Assembly (NCBI GenBank): GCA_029571005.1
Contig: JAKPTG010000013.1
Span: 1-40,349, forward strand
DNA length: 40,349 bases
Direction: 5' to 3'
Source: Candidatus Fermentibacterota bacterium
Lineage (GTDB): Bacteria > Fermentibacterota > Fermentibacteria > Fermentibacterales > JCC-6
In this document: one piece after another, positions 1-8,393 of the stretch
Numbering within the stretch: the stretch's first letter is position 1
How the letters are laid out: every line of letters starts with the position of its first letter
The notes under the pieces: model-generated
Database searches by the model: none
The model's input: only the letters and a program-made list of their open reading frames with translations
What the model was told of the DNA's origin: nothing
Made by a program: the position numbers and the translations under genes

Positions 1-380
1 GGGAGGCCGGAAGAACGGATGAAGCCTCCGATTCAGGCCCTGCGGCTTCCACTGTCCCGGGTTGTACCGGTTCCTGTCTTCATTGCCCCTCCGTGGCGGA
101 AACCACGGATTTCCGGGGAGAGACCGGGGGCTTCACCCGGCTTCCGAGAACGGTTTGCCGGCTCCGCCCTCACTCTTTCGAGAAGCTTTGCCGTCCCCCG
201 GGGCGGGACACCGGGCACGTTGACTTGACGCTCCGTGATCATCCCGGCCCTCATCGGGGGTGATTTCGGCGAAACGAACCGGACAAGCGGCCCCGACGTC
301 GCCGACAATGTGCCCGACCCCGCCGCCGCATCCACCGACCTCGACGGCACCCGGCCTCTCCCGTGATCCTTCCCCGAGGC
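1..380. other. Intergenic stretch downstream of fhs
   Basis: No gene with a credible start, ribosome-binding site and protein-like composition is visible on either strand. The minus-strand frame that overlaps the end of fhs stays open to about position 133 and has a Gly-rich patch near 300-350, but it has no start of its own and nothing I recognise. No hairpin followed by a T-tract was found beyond the fhs stop. Confidence 0.5.
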
Positions 381-2048
381 TCAGAACAACCCTGTGACCT
401 CGCCGTCGGCGGAGATGTCCATTGTTTCCGCCGCCGGTCTTTTCGGCAGGCCCGGCATCCTCATGATGTCTCCGGTGATGGGAACCAGGAAGCCGGCCCC
501 GGAGCTTATCACGATCTCCCTCACCGTGACCACGAAATCCTTGGGCCTTCCCAGCAGGTCGGGTTTGTCGGAGAGGGAGTTCTGGGTCTTGGCTATGCAC
601 ACCGGCAGCCCGGCGTAACCGTGCTTCATGATCCGGGAAAGGTCTCCCCTGGCCTGGGAGGTGAGGTCTATGTGCGCCGCCCCGTAGATCTCCCGGGCGA
701 CGATTTCGATTTTCTCCTCCACCGGAAGGCTCCAGTCGTACAGGGGTTTGAAGCCCGTCCCGGGGCGGTCCGCCGAGGCCATGACCTCCCGGGCAAGCTC
801 GATCATACCCTCGCCGCCCCGCAAAAAGCCCTCTCCCTGGGCCACGGGCACCCCCAGCTCCTTACAGCGGTCCATCACCACCGCCATCTCCTCCGGTGTA
901 TCGTCGGAGAACCGGTTCAGGCAGACCACCGCGGGAACGTTGAACTTGTGGATGTTCTCGATGTGCTTCTCCAGGTTGGGAAGCCCCCGGGCCACCGCAT
1001 CGGCGTCCGGATTGGAAAGGTCCCTCTTCTTCACCCCGCCGTGCATCTTCAGGGCCCGGCAGGTGGCCACCAGAACCACGATGCAGGGGGAGAACCCGCC
1101 GTAGGGACAGGCTATGTCGAAGAACTTCTCCGCCCCCAGGTCGAAACCGAACCCGGCCTCGGTAATCGTCCATTCCGCCAGGGACATGGCCATCCTGGTG
1201 GCGATCACCGAACTGCACCCGTGGGCGATGTTGGCGAAGGGCCCCCCGTGCATGAAGGCCGGGGTGCCTTCCAGGGTCTGGACCAGGTTCGGCCTGATCG
1301 CCTCCTTCAAGAGAAGCGTCATGGCGTTGGAAACCCCGATATCCTTAGCCAGCACAGGGTTTCCGTCGCCGGTGTACCCGACGAGCATCCGGTCAATACG
1401 GTCGTGCAGGTCATGCAGGTCCGACGCCAGGCAGAGTATCGCCATGACCTCGCTGGCGGCGGTGATGTCGAAACCGGTTTCCCTGGGCACTCCCTGTCTC
1501 CTGCCTCCCAGGCCGATGACGGCGGAGCGGAGCGAACGGTCGTTCATGTCAAGAACCCTGCGGAAGTTCACCGACCTGGAATCGAGCCCCGAGGGGCTGC
1601 CCCAGTAGAGGTGGTTGTCTATGGAGGCTGCCAGCAGGTTGTGGGCGGCGCTCACCGCGTGTATGTCGCCGGTGAAGTGCAGGTTGATGTCCTCCGCGGG
1701 AACAACCTGGGAGTACCCTCCCCCGGCGGCTCCACCCTTCATCCCGAAAACCGGGCCGAGGGAGGGTTCCCTGATGGCGCAGCATGCGGACTGCCCCAGC
1801 TTTCTCAGAGCGTCCGCAAGGCCTATCGTGGCGGTGGTCTTCCCCTCCCCGGCGGGGGTGGGTGTGATGGCGGACACCAGCACCAGCTTTCCCGGGCTGC
1901 GGTCGCCCATGGCTTCCTTCTTGATCTTGGCCTTGTACCTGCCGTAGTTGACGATGTTTTCCTGGGAAATCCCCAGCTGTTCCGCTATCTCATCGATAGG
2001 GCGCATCTTGATGCTCATGGCGATCTGCGAGTCGGTTCGGCCTGACAT
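381..2048 (-). CDS. fhs: Formate--tetrahydrofolate ligase
   Basis: Cytoplasmic enzyme that joins formate to tetrahydrofolate using ATP, giving 10-formyl-THF for one-carbon metabolism. At 555 residues it matches the usual family length. The N-terminus has the family start (MSIKMRPIDEIAEQLGI at about residue 10) and the ATP-binding loop TPTPAGEGKTT near residue 60, followed by the EPSLGPVFGMKGGAAGGGY region, which is characteristic of the family. The open frame extends 46 codons upstream, but ATG at 2048 is chosen because it follows AAGGGA at good spacing and fits family N-termini. A 77-aa ORF ends 13 bp upstream, so the two are probably co-transcribed. In acetogens it serves the Wood-Ljungdahl methyl branch; here it could equally supply purine synthesis or run in reverse. 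Confidence 0.97.
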   Translation of the reverse strand: MSGRTDSQIAMSIKMRPIDEIAEQLGISQENIVNYGRYKAKIKKEAMGDRSPGKLVLVSAITPTPAGEGKTTATIGLADALRKLGQSACCAIREPSLGPVFGMKGGAAGGGYSQVVPAEDINLHFTGDIHAVSAAHNLLAASIDNHLYWGSPSGLDSRSVNFRRVLDMNDRSLRSAVIGLGGRRQGVPRETGFDITAASEVMAILCLASDLHDLHDRIDRMLVGYTGDGNPVLAKDIGVSNAMTLLLKEAIRPNLVQTLEGTPAFMHGGPFANIAHGCSSVIATRMAMSLAEWTITEAGFGFDLGAEKFFDIACPYGGFSPCIVVLVATCRALKMHGGVKKRDLSNPDADAVARGLPNLEKHIENIHKFNVPAVVCLNRFSDDTPEEMAVVMDRCKELGVPVAQGEGFLRGGEGMIELAREVMASADRPGTGFKPLYDWSLPVEEKIEIVAREIYGAAHIDLTSQARGDLSRIMKHGYAGLPVCIAKTQNSLSDKPDLLGRPKDFVVTVREIVISSGAGFLVPITGDIMRMPGLPKRPAAETMDISADGEVTGLF

Positions 2049-2061
2049 GTCGTTCCCTTCT

Positions 2062-2295
2062 TCAGAACCCGTTGGTGCTGGTCTTCTCCGGAGGTTCGGG
2101 AAGGCTTCGCTCCCGGGACGGCCGAACCACTTCCTCCAGTACCGCGCCCGGCGGAAGACCGAAGCCCGGCAGCGGGTAAACCGCAAACACCGGCACTCCC
2201 TTCACCCTGCCGGACACCACGCACTGGGGAACCCCCGTGGATTCGGCGGTTCCGGCGGCATGTTCCATGGCCCGCGCCCGTTCGTGATGGATCAC
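2062..2295 (-). CDS. Small protein upstream of fhs, unknown function
   Basis: A 77-residue ORF that starts at GTG (2295), directly behind a strong ribosome-binding site (GGGGAGGA), and stops 13 bp before fhs. The GTG at 2310 is an alternative but would put the SD inside the gene. The sequence has a compact core (TGVPQCVVSGRVKGVPVFAV) that looks like a beta-rich cytoplasmic domain and a charged, Pro-rich tail. There is no signal peptide or membrane segment. I do not recognise the family. Its position suggests translational linkage with fhs. Confidence 0.5.
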   Translation of the reverse strand: MIHHERARAMEHAAGTAESTGVPQCVVSGRVKGVPVFAVYPLPGFGLPPGAVLEEVVRPSRERSLPEPPEKTSTNGF

Positions 2296-2501
2296 GTTTC
2301 CTCCCCGCACCGGTAATCATAGCCTTCAGGCAGGAAAAGGGCATCTTTTGCCCGTCGCGGCGGCCCTTCCCGCCGGACACCGGCGCGGGGGTGTGCCGGC
2401 CCCCTTGCCTTCTGAAATGCGGGATCGGCCCCTGCGCCGTGCGAAGAAGGCTCCCCGGCGCTGGACCGGTCCGACCCGCGGGCCGAACTCTCCGCAGAGA
2501 A

Positions 2502-3773
2502 TCAGATGTGTGCGGCGACCCCCAGGGCCAGGAAATTTACGTTCTTGGAATACCGGTGGCCCTCGAAAACGCCCGCTCCCTCGCCATCCTCCGTGAAGAC
2601 GTGAGCCCCGGAGACCACGACGCTCATGGTCCGTGTCGCCGCCCATCGGACACCACCGCTCAGCATCCCCGAGTTGAGCATGTACTCGAAGTCGCTGAAG
2701 GTCTCCCGGCCGCCCCCGTTATCGGCGTACATGTAGCCGATTCCCAGCTCCACCCCGGAACCGGCCTGCCAGACGGCGCTGAGCCCGGCCTCCCATCCGT
2801 CTTCGTAGAAGTCGGAAAGCCCGTCGTCCTCGCCCTGATCCGCGGCGCCGGTGAAGTAGTAGTTCCCGGCGACCCCCAGGGTCATCCGGGGCGTGACATC
2901 GCACTGCATTCCAAGCCCAAGAATCGCCGGGAGGTCCCTTCTCTGCAAGGCACCGTCGGCAAGTTCCGGCAGCAGGGCCGCCCAGGTGTTCTGCTCCGCC
3001 GTCGTCTCCCATTCCAGAGGGGTGGCGGTCTCGTAGCGCACCGCCAGGTTCACCCCGTCGGCGGGCATGTAGTTCAGCCCGATTATCCCCGCAAAACCCG
3101 AGGCTTTCCGGCTGCAATCCAGGACCGCCCGGGTGGAACCCACCACGGTACCGCTGTCGAGGCTCACGATAGCGAAGTCCGCATCGGCCTCGTAGTTTCT
3201 CACGCCGCTCGTGAACCTTCCCGCGAGGGAGGCGGACAGTTCGGGGGTTATCCCGTAGGCCGCGCCGGCGGTTCCGGCGTAGTACGCGGCCCCGGCCTTC
3301 AGGTAGCCGTCGGTCATGAAGGCGGCGTAGCCCGGGCCGTACTGGTACTGGACCAGCCCGGTCTGAAGTACAGGCATGACGGGCAGGCCGCGCTCGTACT
3401 CGAGGACGCCCCCTCCGGCGGGCACCGTGAAGGCCCCGAAAAGGGCCAGGTCGCCGGCCCCGTACACGGCGTAGAGGTTCGGGAGGAAGCCGGTGGGTTT
3501 GGCGCTCTCGAAGTCCTCCGACTCGACGGAGCCCGGAGGCGTCGCGCCGATGGTGTATCTCTTCGTGATGTACTGGGTGCCGGCGTTGATGTGGAAGCCG
3601 TCTTCAAGATGCACCAGCCCCGCCGGATTGTAGGTTACCAGGTCGGCCCCCTCCACCGCGCCGTTCCTGGCCACCGCCATGAAGTAGTCGGCGCTCCGCC
3701 CGCCCAGGTAATCAATATGCCCCGCCGGTACGGCGGAGGCGGCCAGCAGGAGTATCGTTACGGGCCTTTTCAT
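2502..3773 (-). CDS. FadL/OmpP1-family outer-membrane barrel
   Basis: Predicted outer-membrane beta-barrel of 423 residues. ATG at 3773 follows GGAGGAAGA and opens a short signal peptide (MKRPVTILLLAASAVPAGH). The mature N-terminus contains the signature of FadL-type channels: a GGRSADYFMAVARNGA segment and the NPAGL turn that forms the plug hatch, then alternating amphipathic strands rich in Tyr, Gly and Ala. FadL relatives import hydrophobic molecules such as fatty acids or aromatics; the substrate here cannot be read. The last residue is Ile rather than the usual terminal Phe. It lies 26 bp behind a propeller lipoprotein in the same operon, which could place both at the outer membrane. Confidence 0.85.
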   Translation of the reverse strand: MKRPVTILLLAASAVPAGHIDYLGGRSADYFMAVARNGAVEGADLVTYNPAGLVHLEDGFHINAGTQYITKRYTIGATPPGSVESEDFESAKPTGFLPNLYAVYGAGDLALFGAFTVPAGGGVLEYERGLPVMPVLQTGLVQYQYGPGYAAFMTDGYLKAGAAYYAGTAGAAYGITPELSASLAGRFTSGVRNYEADADFAIVSLDSGTVVGSTRAVLDCSRKASGFAGIIGLNYMPADGVNLAVRYETATPLEWETTAEQNTWAALLPELADGALQRRDLPAILGLGMQCDVTPRMTLGVAGNYYFTGAADQGEDDGLSDFYEDGWEAGLSAVWQAGSGVELGIGYMYADNGGGRETFSDFEYMLNSGMLSGGVRWAATRTMSVVVSGAHVFTEDGEGAGVFEGHRYSKNVNFLALGVAAHI

Positions 3774-3799
3774 TCTTCCTCCATTCATTCCAACCCGGT

Positions 3800-4912
3800 T
3801 CAGTACCTCAGGAGCACCACCTTGGGGTAGTCCTGCGGGTCCTCCTCGTAGGCGGCGATACCGTAGGGGGTCACCACGAAGGTCCATGACTCCATTTCGT
3901 CGGGGCCCGATGCGGTGCCGAGCCGGTCGCCGGTGTGCCGGTCGAAAAGATCGAAGACCGGGGTTCCCGGCCCTCCCCTCCGGGCCCACAGCCTCCCTTC
4001 GGCGTCGCTTCCCAGGGATATCACCGCGAAGTGGAACTCCCCGGGAGCGTACTCCGCCGACAACATGGCCGCGCCTCCCCTGCCCATCCCCACCATCTGC
4101 CGCCGGCGCTCTTCGAAGAGTTCCATCTCTTCGTCGAGTTCCTCCTGCGTTTTTCTCACGGGGGTATAGCCGGGTCTTGAAATGGTCCTTGGAGCGGCTC
4201 CGCTGCCGTCGAACGCCAGAATCCGGTAACTCTCATGGTCCGGAGGAGCGTAGAACACAAGGGAGCCCGAAACTTCCATGGGCGGTTCGGGAGCCATCAA
4301 CCGGGACGCCATCCGGCCCGGATCGAACCGGCTCCACTCCTCGGTGTAAACCACCACCGGCTCCGTACTGTTCCGGGACCAGCCGGCCAGCGCCTCTCCG
4401 CTGGAACCCGTCCGCCGGTCGAAGAGTTCCCGGCGCCCCACGATCAGGTCACCGTCCGCGTCTACGGTGGAGGGCACCCTGTGGGTGAAGCCCATCAGGG
4501 CTCCGATGTAGCCGGTATCAGGGTGAAAGAACTCGAACTCCCCGGCCCTGGGGTCCGTCACGACAATCACGCCGTCCCCCATCACCGCCAGGTCTCCCAC
4601 GCTCAGGAGTTCGCCCGGCGCCTCTCCCGGCCCTCCGTACTCCGCCAGGAACCGCCCCGTCGAAGAGAACACCCTAAGGGACCGCCGGTTGGAGTCCAGC
4701 ACCAGCAGCTCCCCGCCGGGGGTGAATTCCACCGATGCGATGGCTCCGAAGAACAGGTTCTCGTCGCCCAGCTCCACCCCCACGGTGTCCAGAGGAACGA
4801 GGACCGCCAGGGGCCCGTTCCCGGCGTCCGGGTCGCCCCGGGAGCCGCACCCCGGAATGACCGCCGCAGAGCCGCACACCAGAAGAGCGAACAGAAAAGA
4901 ACCCTTGCTCAA
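3800..4912 (-). CDS. 6-bladed beta-propeller lipoprotein
   Basis: A 370-residue predicted lipoprotein: hydrophobic signal peptide then IPGC as lipobox. It starts at TTG (4912); the SD-like GAGGGGAAGG lies somewhat far upstream, so the start is tentative. The body resembles NHL/6-bladed propeller proteins: repeated hydrophobic strands with G-G-L-V-V-D-like turns, the family's GGPGEAPGE motif near residue 95, and a late SLGSDAEGRLWARRG blade. It is a clear paralogue of the lipoprotein at 12470-13582: both share the G-x-GPGE motif, the SLG-DA-G-LW-RG motif and length. The role is unknown; such propellers usually bind partners or glycans at the cell surface. It is in an operon with the FadL-like barrel and a 42-aa membrane peptide. 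Confidence 0.8.
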   Translation of the reverse strand: MSKGSFLFALLVCGSAAVIPGCGSRGDPDAGNGPLAVLVPLDTVGVELGDENLFFGAIASVEFTPGGELLVLDSNRRSLRVFSSTGRFLAEYGGPGEAPGELLSVGDLAVMGDGVIVVTDPRAGEFEFFHPDTGYIGALMGFTHRVPSTVDADGDLIVGRRELFDRRTGSSGEALAGWSRNSTEPVVVYTEEWSRFDPGRMASRLMAPEPPMEVSGSLVFYAPPDHESYRILAFDGSGAAPRTISRPGYTPVRKTQEELDEEMELFEERRRQMVGMGRGGAAMLSAEYAPGEFHFAVISLGSDAEGRLWARRGGPGTPVFDLFDRHTGDRLGTASGPDEMESWTFVVTPYGIAAYEEDPQDYPKVVLLRY

Positions 4913-4934
4913 GGACGAACCGAAACCCTTCCCC

Positions 4935-5063
4935 TCACCGGTTCCGGGGGACCGGGGGCAGAATCTCGGCCGCCAGTCCGAAGACCACCATTCCCAGCCC
5001 GGTCATCACCGAGGCAAGCCTCAGAAATCCTACGGTTCCTTCGCTCAACTCGGACCTGGACAT
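4935..5063 (-). CDS. 42-aa single-pass membrane peptide
   Basis: A short ORF beginning at ATG 5063 behind GGGAAGG and ending 22 bp before the propeller lipoprotein. The peptide has a polar N-terminus (MSRSELSEGTVGF), then one hydrophobic stretch of about 20 residues (LRLASVMTGLGMVVFGLAAE) and a Pro-rich tail. It could be a small membrane protein or a failed gene start; the good ribosome-binding site and position at the head of the operon favour a real gene. No family is recognised. Confidence 0.45.
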   Translation of the reverse strand: MSRSELSEGTVGFLRLASVMTGLGMVVFGLAAEILPPVPRNR

Positions 5064-5404
5064 ACAAGCCGCCTTCCCTCCGTGTCGGACTCCCTGGGCA
5101 CACAATCCTATTTTCTGCAGACCATCGGTGCAAGTGCCCCGGCGTGCCCTCCTCCGCGGCACGTCCCGTTGCCTCCTTCCCGCGGGTTCGCTATAGGTTC
5201 ACAGTCGGCCGCTTCCCGACCCCGGCTTCCTGTAGCACGCGCCATGGAAACCGGGGCGACAGGGTTGTGCTGGAAACGGTGCAGCCTCCCGTGTTTTGGA
5301 AAGGGATAGAACGCCGAAGCGACGCCGCATCCGTTCCGGAGCGGTGTTCTTCCCTTTTTGTTCATCGAGCCTGCGGTCGGGTTCGACAACCGTGAGGAGG
5401 ATGT
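5064..5404. other. Divergent intergenic region upstream of tupA
   Basis: This 341-bp stretch separates the minus-strand envelope operon from tupABC and must carry both promoters. I see a strong SD (GAGGAGG) just before tupA but no clear -35/-10 pair. A stem-forming, GC-rich stretch around 5210-5320 could be a leader RNA. I could not match it to the Moco/Tuco or any other riboswitch consensus. Confidence 0.4.
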
Positions 5405-6295
5405 ATGCTGTCCCGGTTGCGTTTCCTCTGCCTCGCCCTCTGCCTTGGGCTTCTGCTGCCCGGATGCGGCGAACAGCCGCCTTCCCAGGACGCGGCGGCG
5501 GTCAGTGACGTCGTTGAGGGTTACCCCCCCAGGGAAAAGGTGGAGCGGCTGCTGATAGCCACCACCACCAGCCTCTATGACACCGGCCTCTGGGCGTACC
5601 TGGAGCCCATGTTCGAAGAGGAGTACGGCGTCGAACTCGACATCCTCTACGCCGGCACCGGCAAGGCGATGGAATGGGGCATGAGGGGGGATGTGGACGT
5701 AATCGTCGTGCATGACAGAACCCGGGAGGAGACCTTCATAGCCGACGGCTACGGCTTGTCACGCAATCCATTCGCCTACAATTACTTCATCGTGGTAGGT
5801 CCCCCGGAGGACCCCGAAGGTCTCCGGGACATGGCTCCGGATGCGGCGCTGGCCGCCCTGTACAACAGTGCAACCACCCCCTTCGTATCCAGGGGCGATG
5901 AGTCCGGCACCCACGCCCAGGAAAAGCGCCTCTGGACCGCTGCCGGGCTCGAGTACGAGACCGTCCGCACCTCCGGAGAATGGTACGTGGAGGCGGGAAC
6001 CGGAATGGGCCCCACCCTCAACATGGCCAACGAGATGAGGGGCTACGCCCTGTCGGACATCGCCACATTCCTGGCTTACCAGGGCGACGTTGATCTCGAC
6101 ATCATCATCGCCTCCAGCGACGCCATGCGTAACGTTTACTCGGTCATCCCCCTGGCCGCCGCCCGGAACCCGGAGATGGCACAGAACATGGTGACCTTCC
6201 TGACCTCTCCGGAGGTCCAGGAACTCATCGGCGACTACGGCGTGGTGGAGTGGGGCAACCAGCTCTTCACCCCCTGTTTCGGAGAGGACCTGTAG
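5405..6295 (+). CDS. tupA: Tungstate ABC transporter, substrate-binding lipoprotein
   Basis: Periplasmic or membrane-anchored protein that captures tungstate for the TupBC importer. It has 296 residues. A signal peptide ends in the lipobox LLPGC (C21). The mature domain opens with IATTTSLYDTGL; the TTTS oxyanion-binding motif is the hallmark of TupA and separates it from ModA. The later SRGDESGTHAQE and YALSDIATFLAYQ segments are also family-typical. ATG 5405 follows GAGGAGG. tupB starts 4 bp after the stop, so this is an operon. Tungstate uptake suggests tungsten-pterin enzymes such as aldehyde:ferredoxin oxidoreductase or formate dehydrogenase elsewhere in the genome. Confidence 0.95.
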   Translation: MLSRLRFLCLALCLGLLLPGCGEQPPSQDAAAVSDVVEGYPPREKVERLLIATTTSLYDTGLWAYLEPMFEEEYGVELDILYAGTGKAMEWGMRGDVDVIVVHDRTREETFIADGYGLSRNPFAYNYFIVVGPPEDPEGLRDMAPDAALAALYNSATTPFVSRGDESGTHAQEKRLWTAAGLEYETVRTSGEWYVEAGTGMGPTLNMANEMRGYALSDIATFLAYQGDVDLDIIIASSDAMRNVYSVIPLAAARNPEMAQNMVTFLTSPEVQELIGDYGVVEWGNQLFTPCFGEDL

Positions 6296-6299
6296 CCTA

Positions 6300-6992
6300 T
6301 TGCACAAGCTGGCGGAAGCCTTCGTCATCGCGCTGAGGCTCATCGTCACCGGGGATCCGGTGGTCATGGAGATCACGTTGCTGACCCTTGCGGTTTCCGC
6401 CGGCGCCACCCTTATCTCCTGCGTTCTCTTCACACCCCTGGCCTGCCTGATCCACTTCACCCGGTTTCCCGGCAGGAAGGCACTGATAGGCTTCATCCAG
6501 GCCCTCTACAGCATGCCCACCGTGTTCGCGGGCCTGATTGTCTTTCTCTTCCTCTCCAGGGCGGGCCCCCTCGGAAGCATGGGGTTGCTCTTCACACCCC
6601 GGGCCATGGTCATCGCCGAGGTGGTGCTGGTGGCGCCGGTCATCCTTGGGCTGGTCATTTCAGCCCTGAAGGTGTCCGCCGGCGACTCCGCCGATACCGT
6701 CCGGGCCCTGGGGGCCAGCCCGCTGCAGACCGCCGTGGTGGTTCTGGCCGAAGCCAGGTTCGCCGTTCTTTCCGCCTTCCTTCTGGGGTTCGGCAGAGCC
6801 ATTTCCGAGGTGGGGGCCGCCATGATGGTGGGGGGCAATATCGCCGGAAGAACCCGAACCCTGACCACCGCCATCTCCCTGGGAGTCGGCAAGGGCGAGG
6901 TGGCGGAATCCATCGCCCTGGGGCTGGTGCTCATGGCTCTGGCCCTGCTGGTGAGCCTGGCGGTCCACATGACGGGAATGAGAAAGACGTGA
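6300..6992 (+). CDS. tupB: Tungstate ABC transporter, permease
   Basis: Inner-membrane permease of 230 residues with about five to six hydrophobic segments. It carries the EAA-type loop that contacts the ATPase (VRALGASPLQTAVVVLAEAR, around residues 131-150) and the conserved FGRAISEVGAAMMVGGNIAG segment of molybdate/tungstate permeases. It starts at TTG 6300, which gives the usual family N-terminus; an ATG at 6366 would cut away the first conserved helix. It overlaps tupC by 4 bp. Confidence 0.93.
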   Translation: MHKLAEAFVIALRLIVTGDPVVMEITLLTLAVSAGATLISCVLFTPLACLIHFTRFPGRKALIGFIQALYSMPTVFAGLIVFLFLSRAGPLGSMGLLFTPRAMVIAEVVLVAPVILGLVISALKVSAGDSADTVRALGASPLQTAVVVLAEARFAVLSAFLLGFGRAISEVGAAMMVGGNIAGRTRTLTTAISLGVGKGEVAESIALGLVLMALALLVSLAVHMTGMRKT

Positions 6993-8053
6993 ACCTTCAG
7001 CTTGACCGCATAACCGTGGTCGCCGGAGGCCGGAAGATACTGGACGGTGTTTCGACGACGGTGGAAAAGGGCGACTTCTGCGCCCTCATAGGCCCCACGG
7101 GATGCGGGAAGACAACGCTCCTCAGGATAATGGACCTGCTGGCGAAGCCTTCGTCGGGCCGGGTGCTTCTGGACGGAGAGGAGTGCACCCGCAGCAGGGG
7201 CCGGAAAAGAACCGCCCTGAGACGCAGGATGTCCATGGTCATGCAAAGGCCCTTCATGCTCGCAGGCACCGTGGAGCGGAACGTGGGTTTCGGCCTGTCC
7301 GTCCGGGGAATACGGCCGACTGCCGGGAGAATCGCCGGAGCCCTGGAATCGGTCGGTCTTTCGGGAATGGGAAAACGGAACGCCCGGACCCTTTCCGGGG
7401 GTGAGATGCAGAAGGTGGCCATAGCCCGGGCGGTGGTCACCGAACCGGAGCTGCTGCTGCTGGACGAGCCCTTGACCTCCGTGGACCAGGGGTTCAAGCC
7501 GGAGCTGAGGTCCCTCATCGGAAGGCTTCACCGGGAGATGGGGATAACGGTGGTCATGGCGACCCACGATCTGGCCGACGCCCTGGTCCTGTCATCGAAG
7601 ACCGTGGTCATGTCAGAGGGAAGGGTTATGCAGGACGGCGACACCCCGGAGGTCTTCAACAATCCGTCCGGCCTCTTCGTGGCCTCCTTCATCGGGATGA
7701 AGAACATCTTCCAGGCGGAGTTCCGGGAGGAAGAAGCCCGGGTGGGGGACATCTCCATCACCATCACCGGACGGAGATCCGGGGCGGGCTACATCCACAT
7801 CCCCCAGGAGGCGATCACCCTCTCGCCCCGGCGCCCCGAATCAAGCCAGAGAAACGCCTTCGAGGGGGAGATAACCGAGGTCCTCCCCACCCCCCTTCAC
7901 GATGAAGTACACGTGAAAACCGGCGGCGTCGTACTTCAGTCATCGGTCACCCGGGAATCCGTCTCGAACCTGGGGTTGACCCCCGGAGCCCGGGTATGGG
8001 CATCCTTCAAGGCCACTTCCGTAAAAGTACTCTCCCGGCCCTCCCCGGACTGA
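6989..8053 (+). CDS. tupC: Tungstate ABC transporter, ATP-binding protein
   Basis: ATPase of the importer, 354 residues. It shows Walker A GPTGCGKT (35-42), the signature LSGGEMQKVAIARA, Walker B LLLLDEP and the switch His in MATHDLAD. The C-terminal roughly 70 residues (from FEGEITEVLP to the end) form a TOBE-type domain, which in Mod/Tup ATPases can bind the oxyanion and regulate transport. It starts at GTG 6989, overlapping the tupB stop (GTGA). Confidence 0.95.
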   Translation: MNLQLDRITVVAGGRKILDGVSTTVEKGDFCALIGPTGCGKTTLLRIMDLLAKPSSGRVLLDGEECTRSRGRKRTALRRRMSMVMQRPFMLAGTVERNVGFGLSVRGIRPTAGRIAGALESVGLSGMGKRNARTLSGGEMQKVAIARAVVTEPELLLLDEPLTSVDQGFKPELRSLIGRLHREMGITVVMATHDLADALVLSSKTVVMSEGRVMQDGDTPEVFNNPSGLFVASFIGMKNIFQAEFREEEARVGDISITITGRRSGAGYIHIPQEAITLSPRRPESSQRNAFEGEITEVLPTPLHDEVHVKTGGVVLQSSVTRESVSNLGLTPGARVWASFKATSVKVLSRPSPD

Positions 8054-8393
8054 TCCGCCTCACCCCGTCATGAGCCGTGATTCCCCGCACCGCCGGAGGG
8101 TTTCCGCCGAACGGCAATCATCCCAAAACCGGCGATGACATGGCAGGCGAGGTCGGGCAGTGCTCCATTCCGTCACCGAGGCGGCAGGGGACCGGACTGT
8201 CGTCGTTCGGGCTGCCGTAGAATATCCGTGCCCATCTGTCGCGGTTGTTCTACACCCCGAACCCCTGCTTCGCGTTCCACGATCCCCGGGACAACCCGTA
8301 CTCTTCCCCCTGCCCCGTGGACCGGAACGACGGCGCCGCGGGATTCACCATCCCGGGGATTTTTCCGAAGCCGATTCGGCTGAGTCCGATTAA
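8054..8393. other. Convergent intergenic region, possible gene debris
   Basis: This 340-bp gap lies between the ends of tupC and the BNR-repeat gene. No gene with a start and SD is visible. One plus-strand frame from about 8219 to 8393 reads protein-like, with clustered aromatic and Pro residues (FYTPNPCFAFHDPRDNPYS), but it has no start and runs antisense into the next gene. It may be a decayed gene fragment. No obvious hairpin terminator was found. Confidence 0.35.

Noticed and set aside
363-2045. Long plus-strand open frame opposite fhs
   Set aside because: It is an antisense shadow of a strongly conserved gene, with repetitive Gly/His/Arg composition and no SD.
5210-5404. Moco/Tuco riboswitch upstream of tupA
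   Set aside because: The location would fit and there are GC-rich stems, but I could not align the sequence to the consensus.
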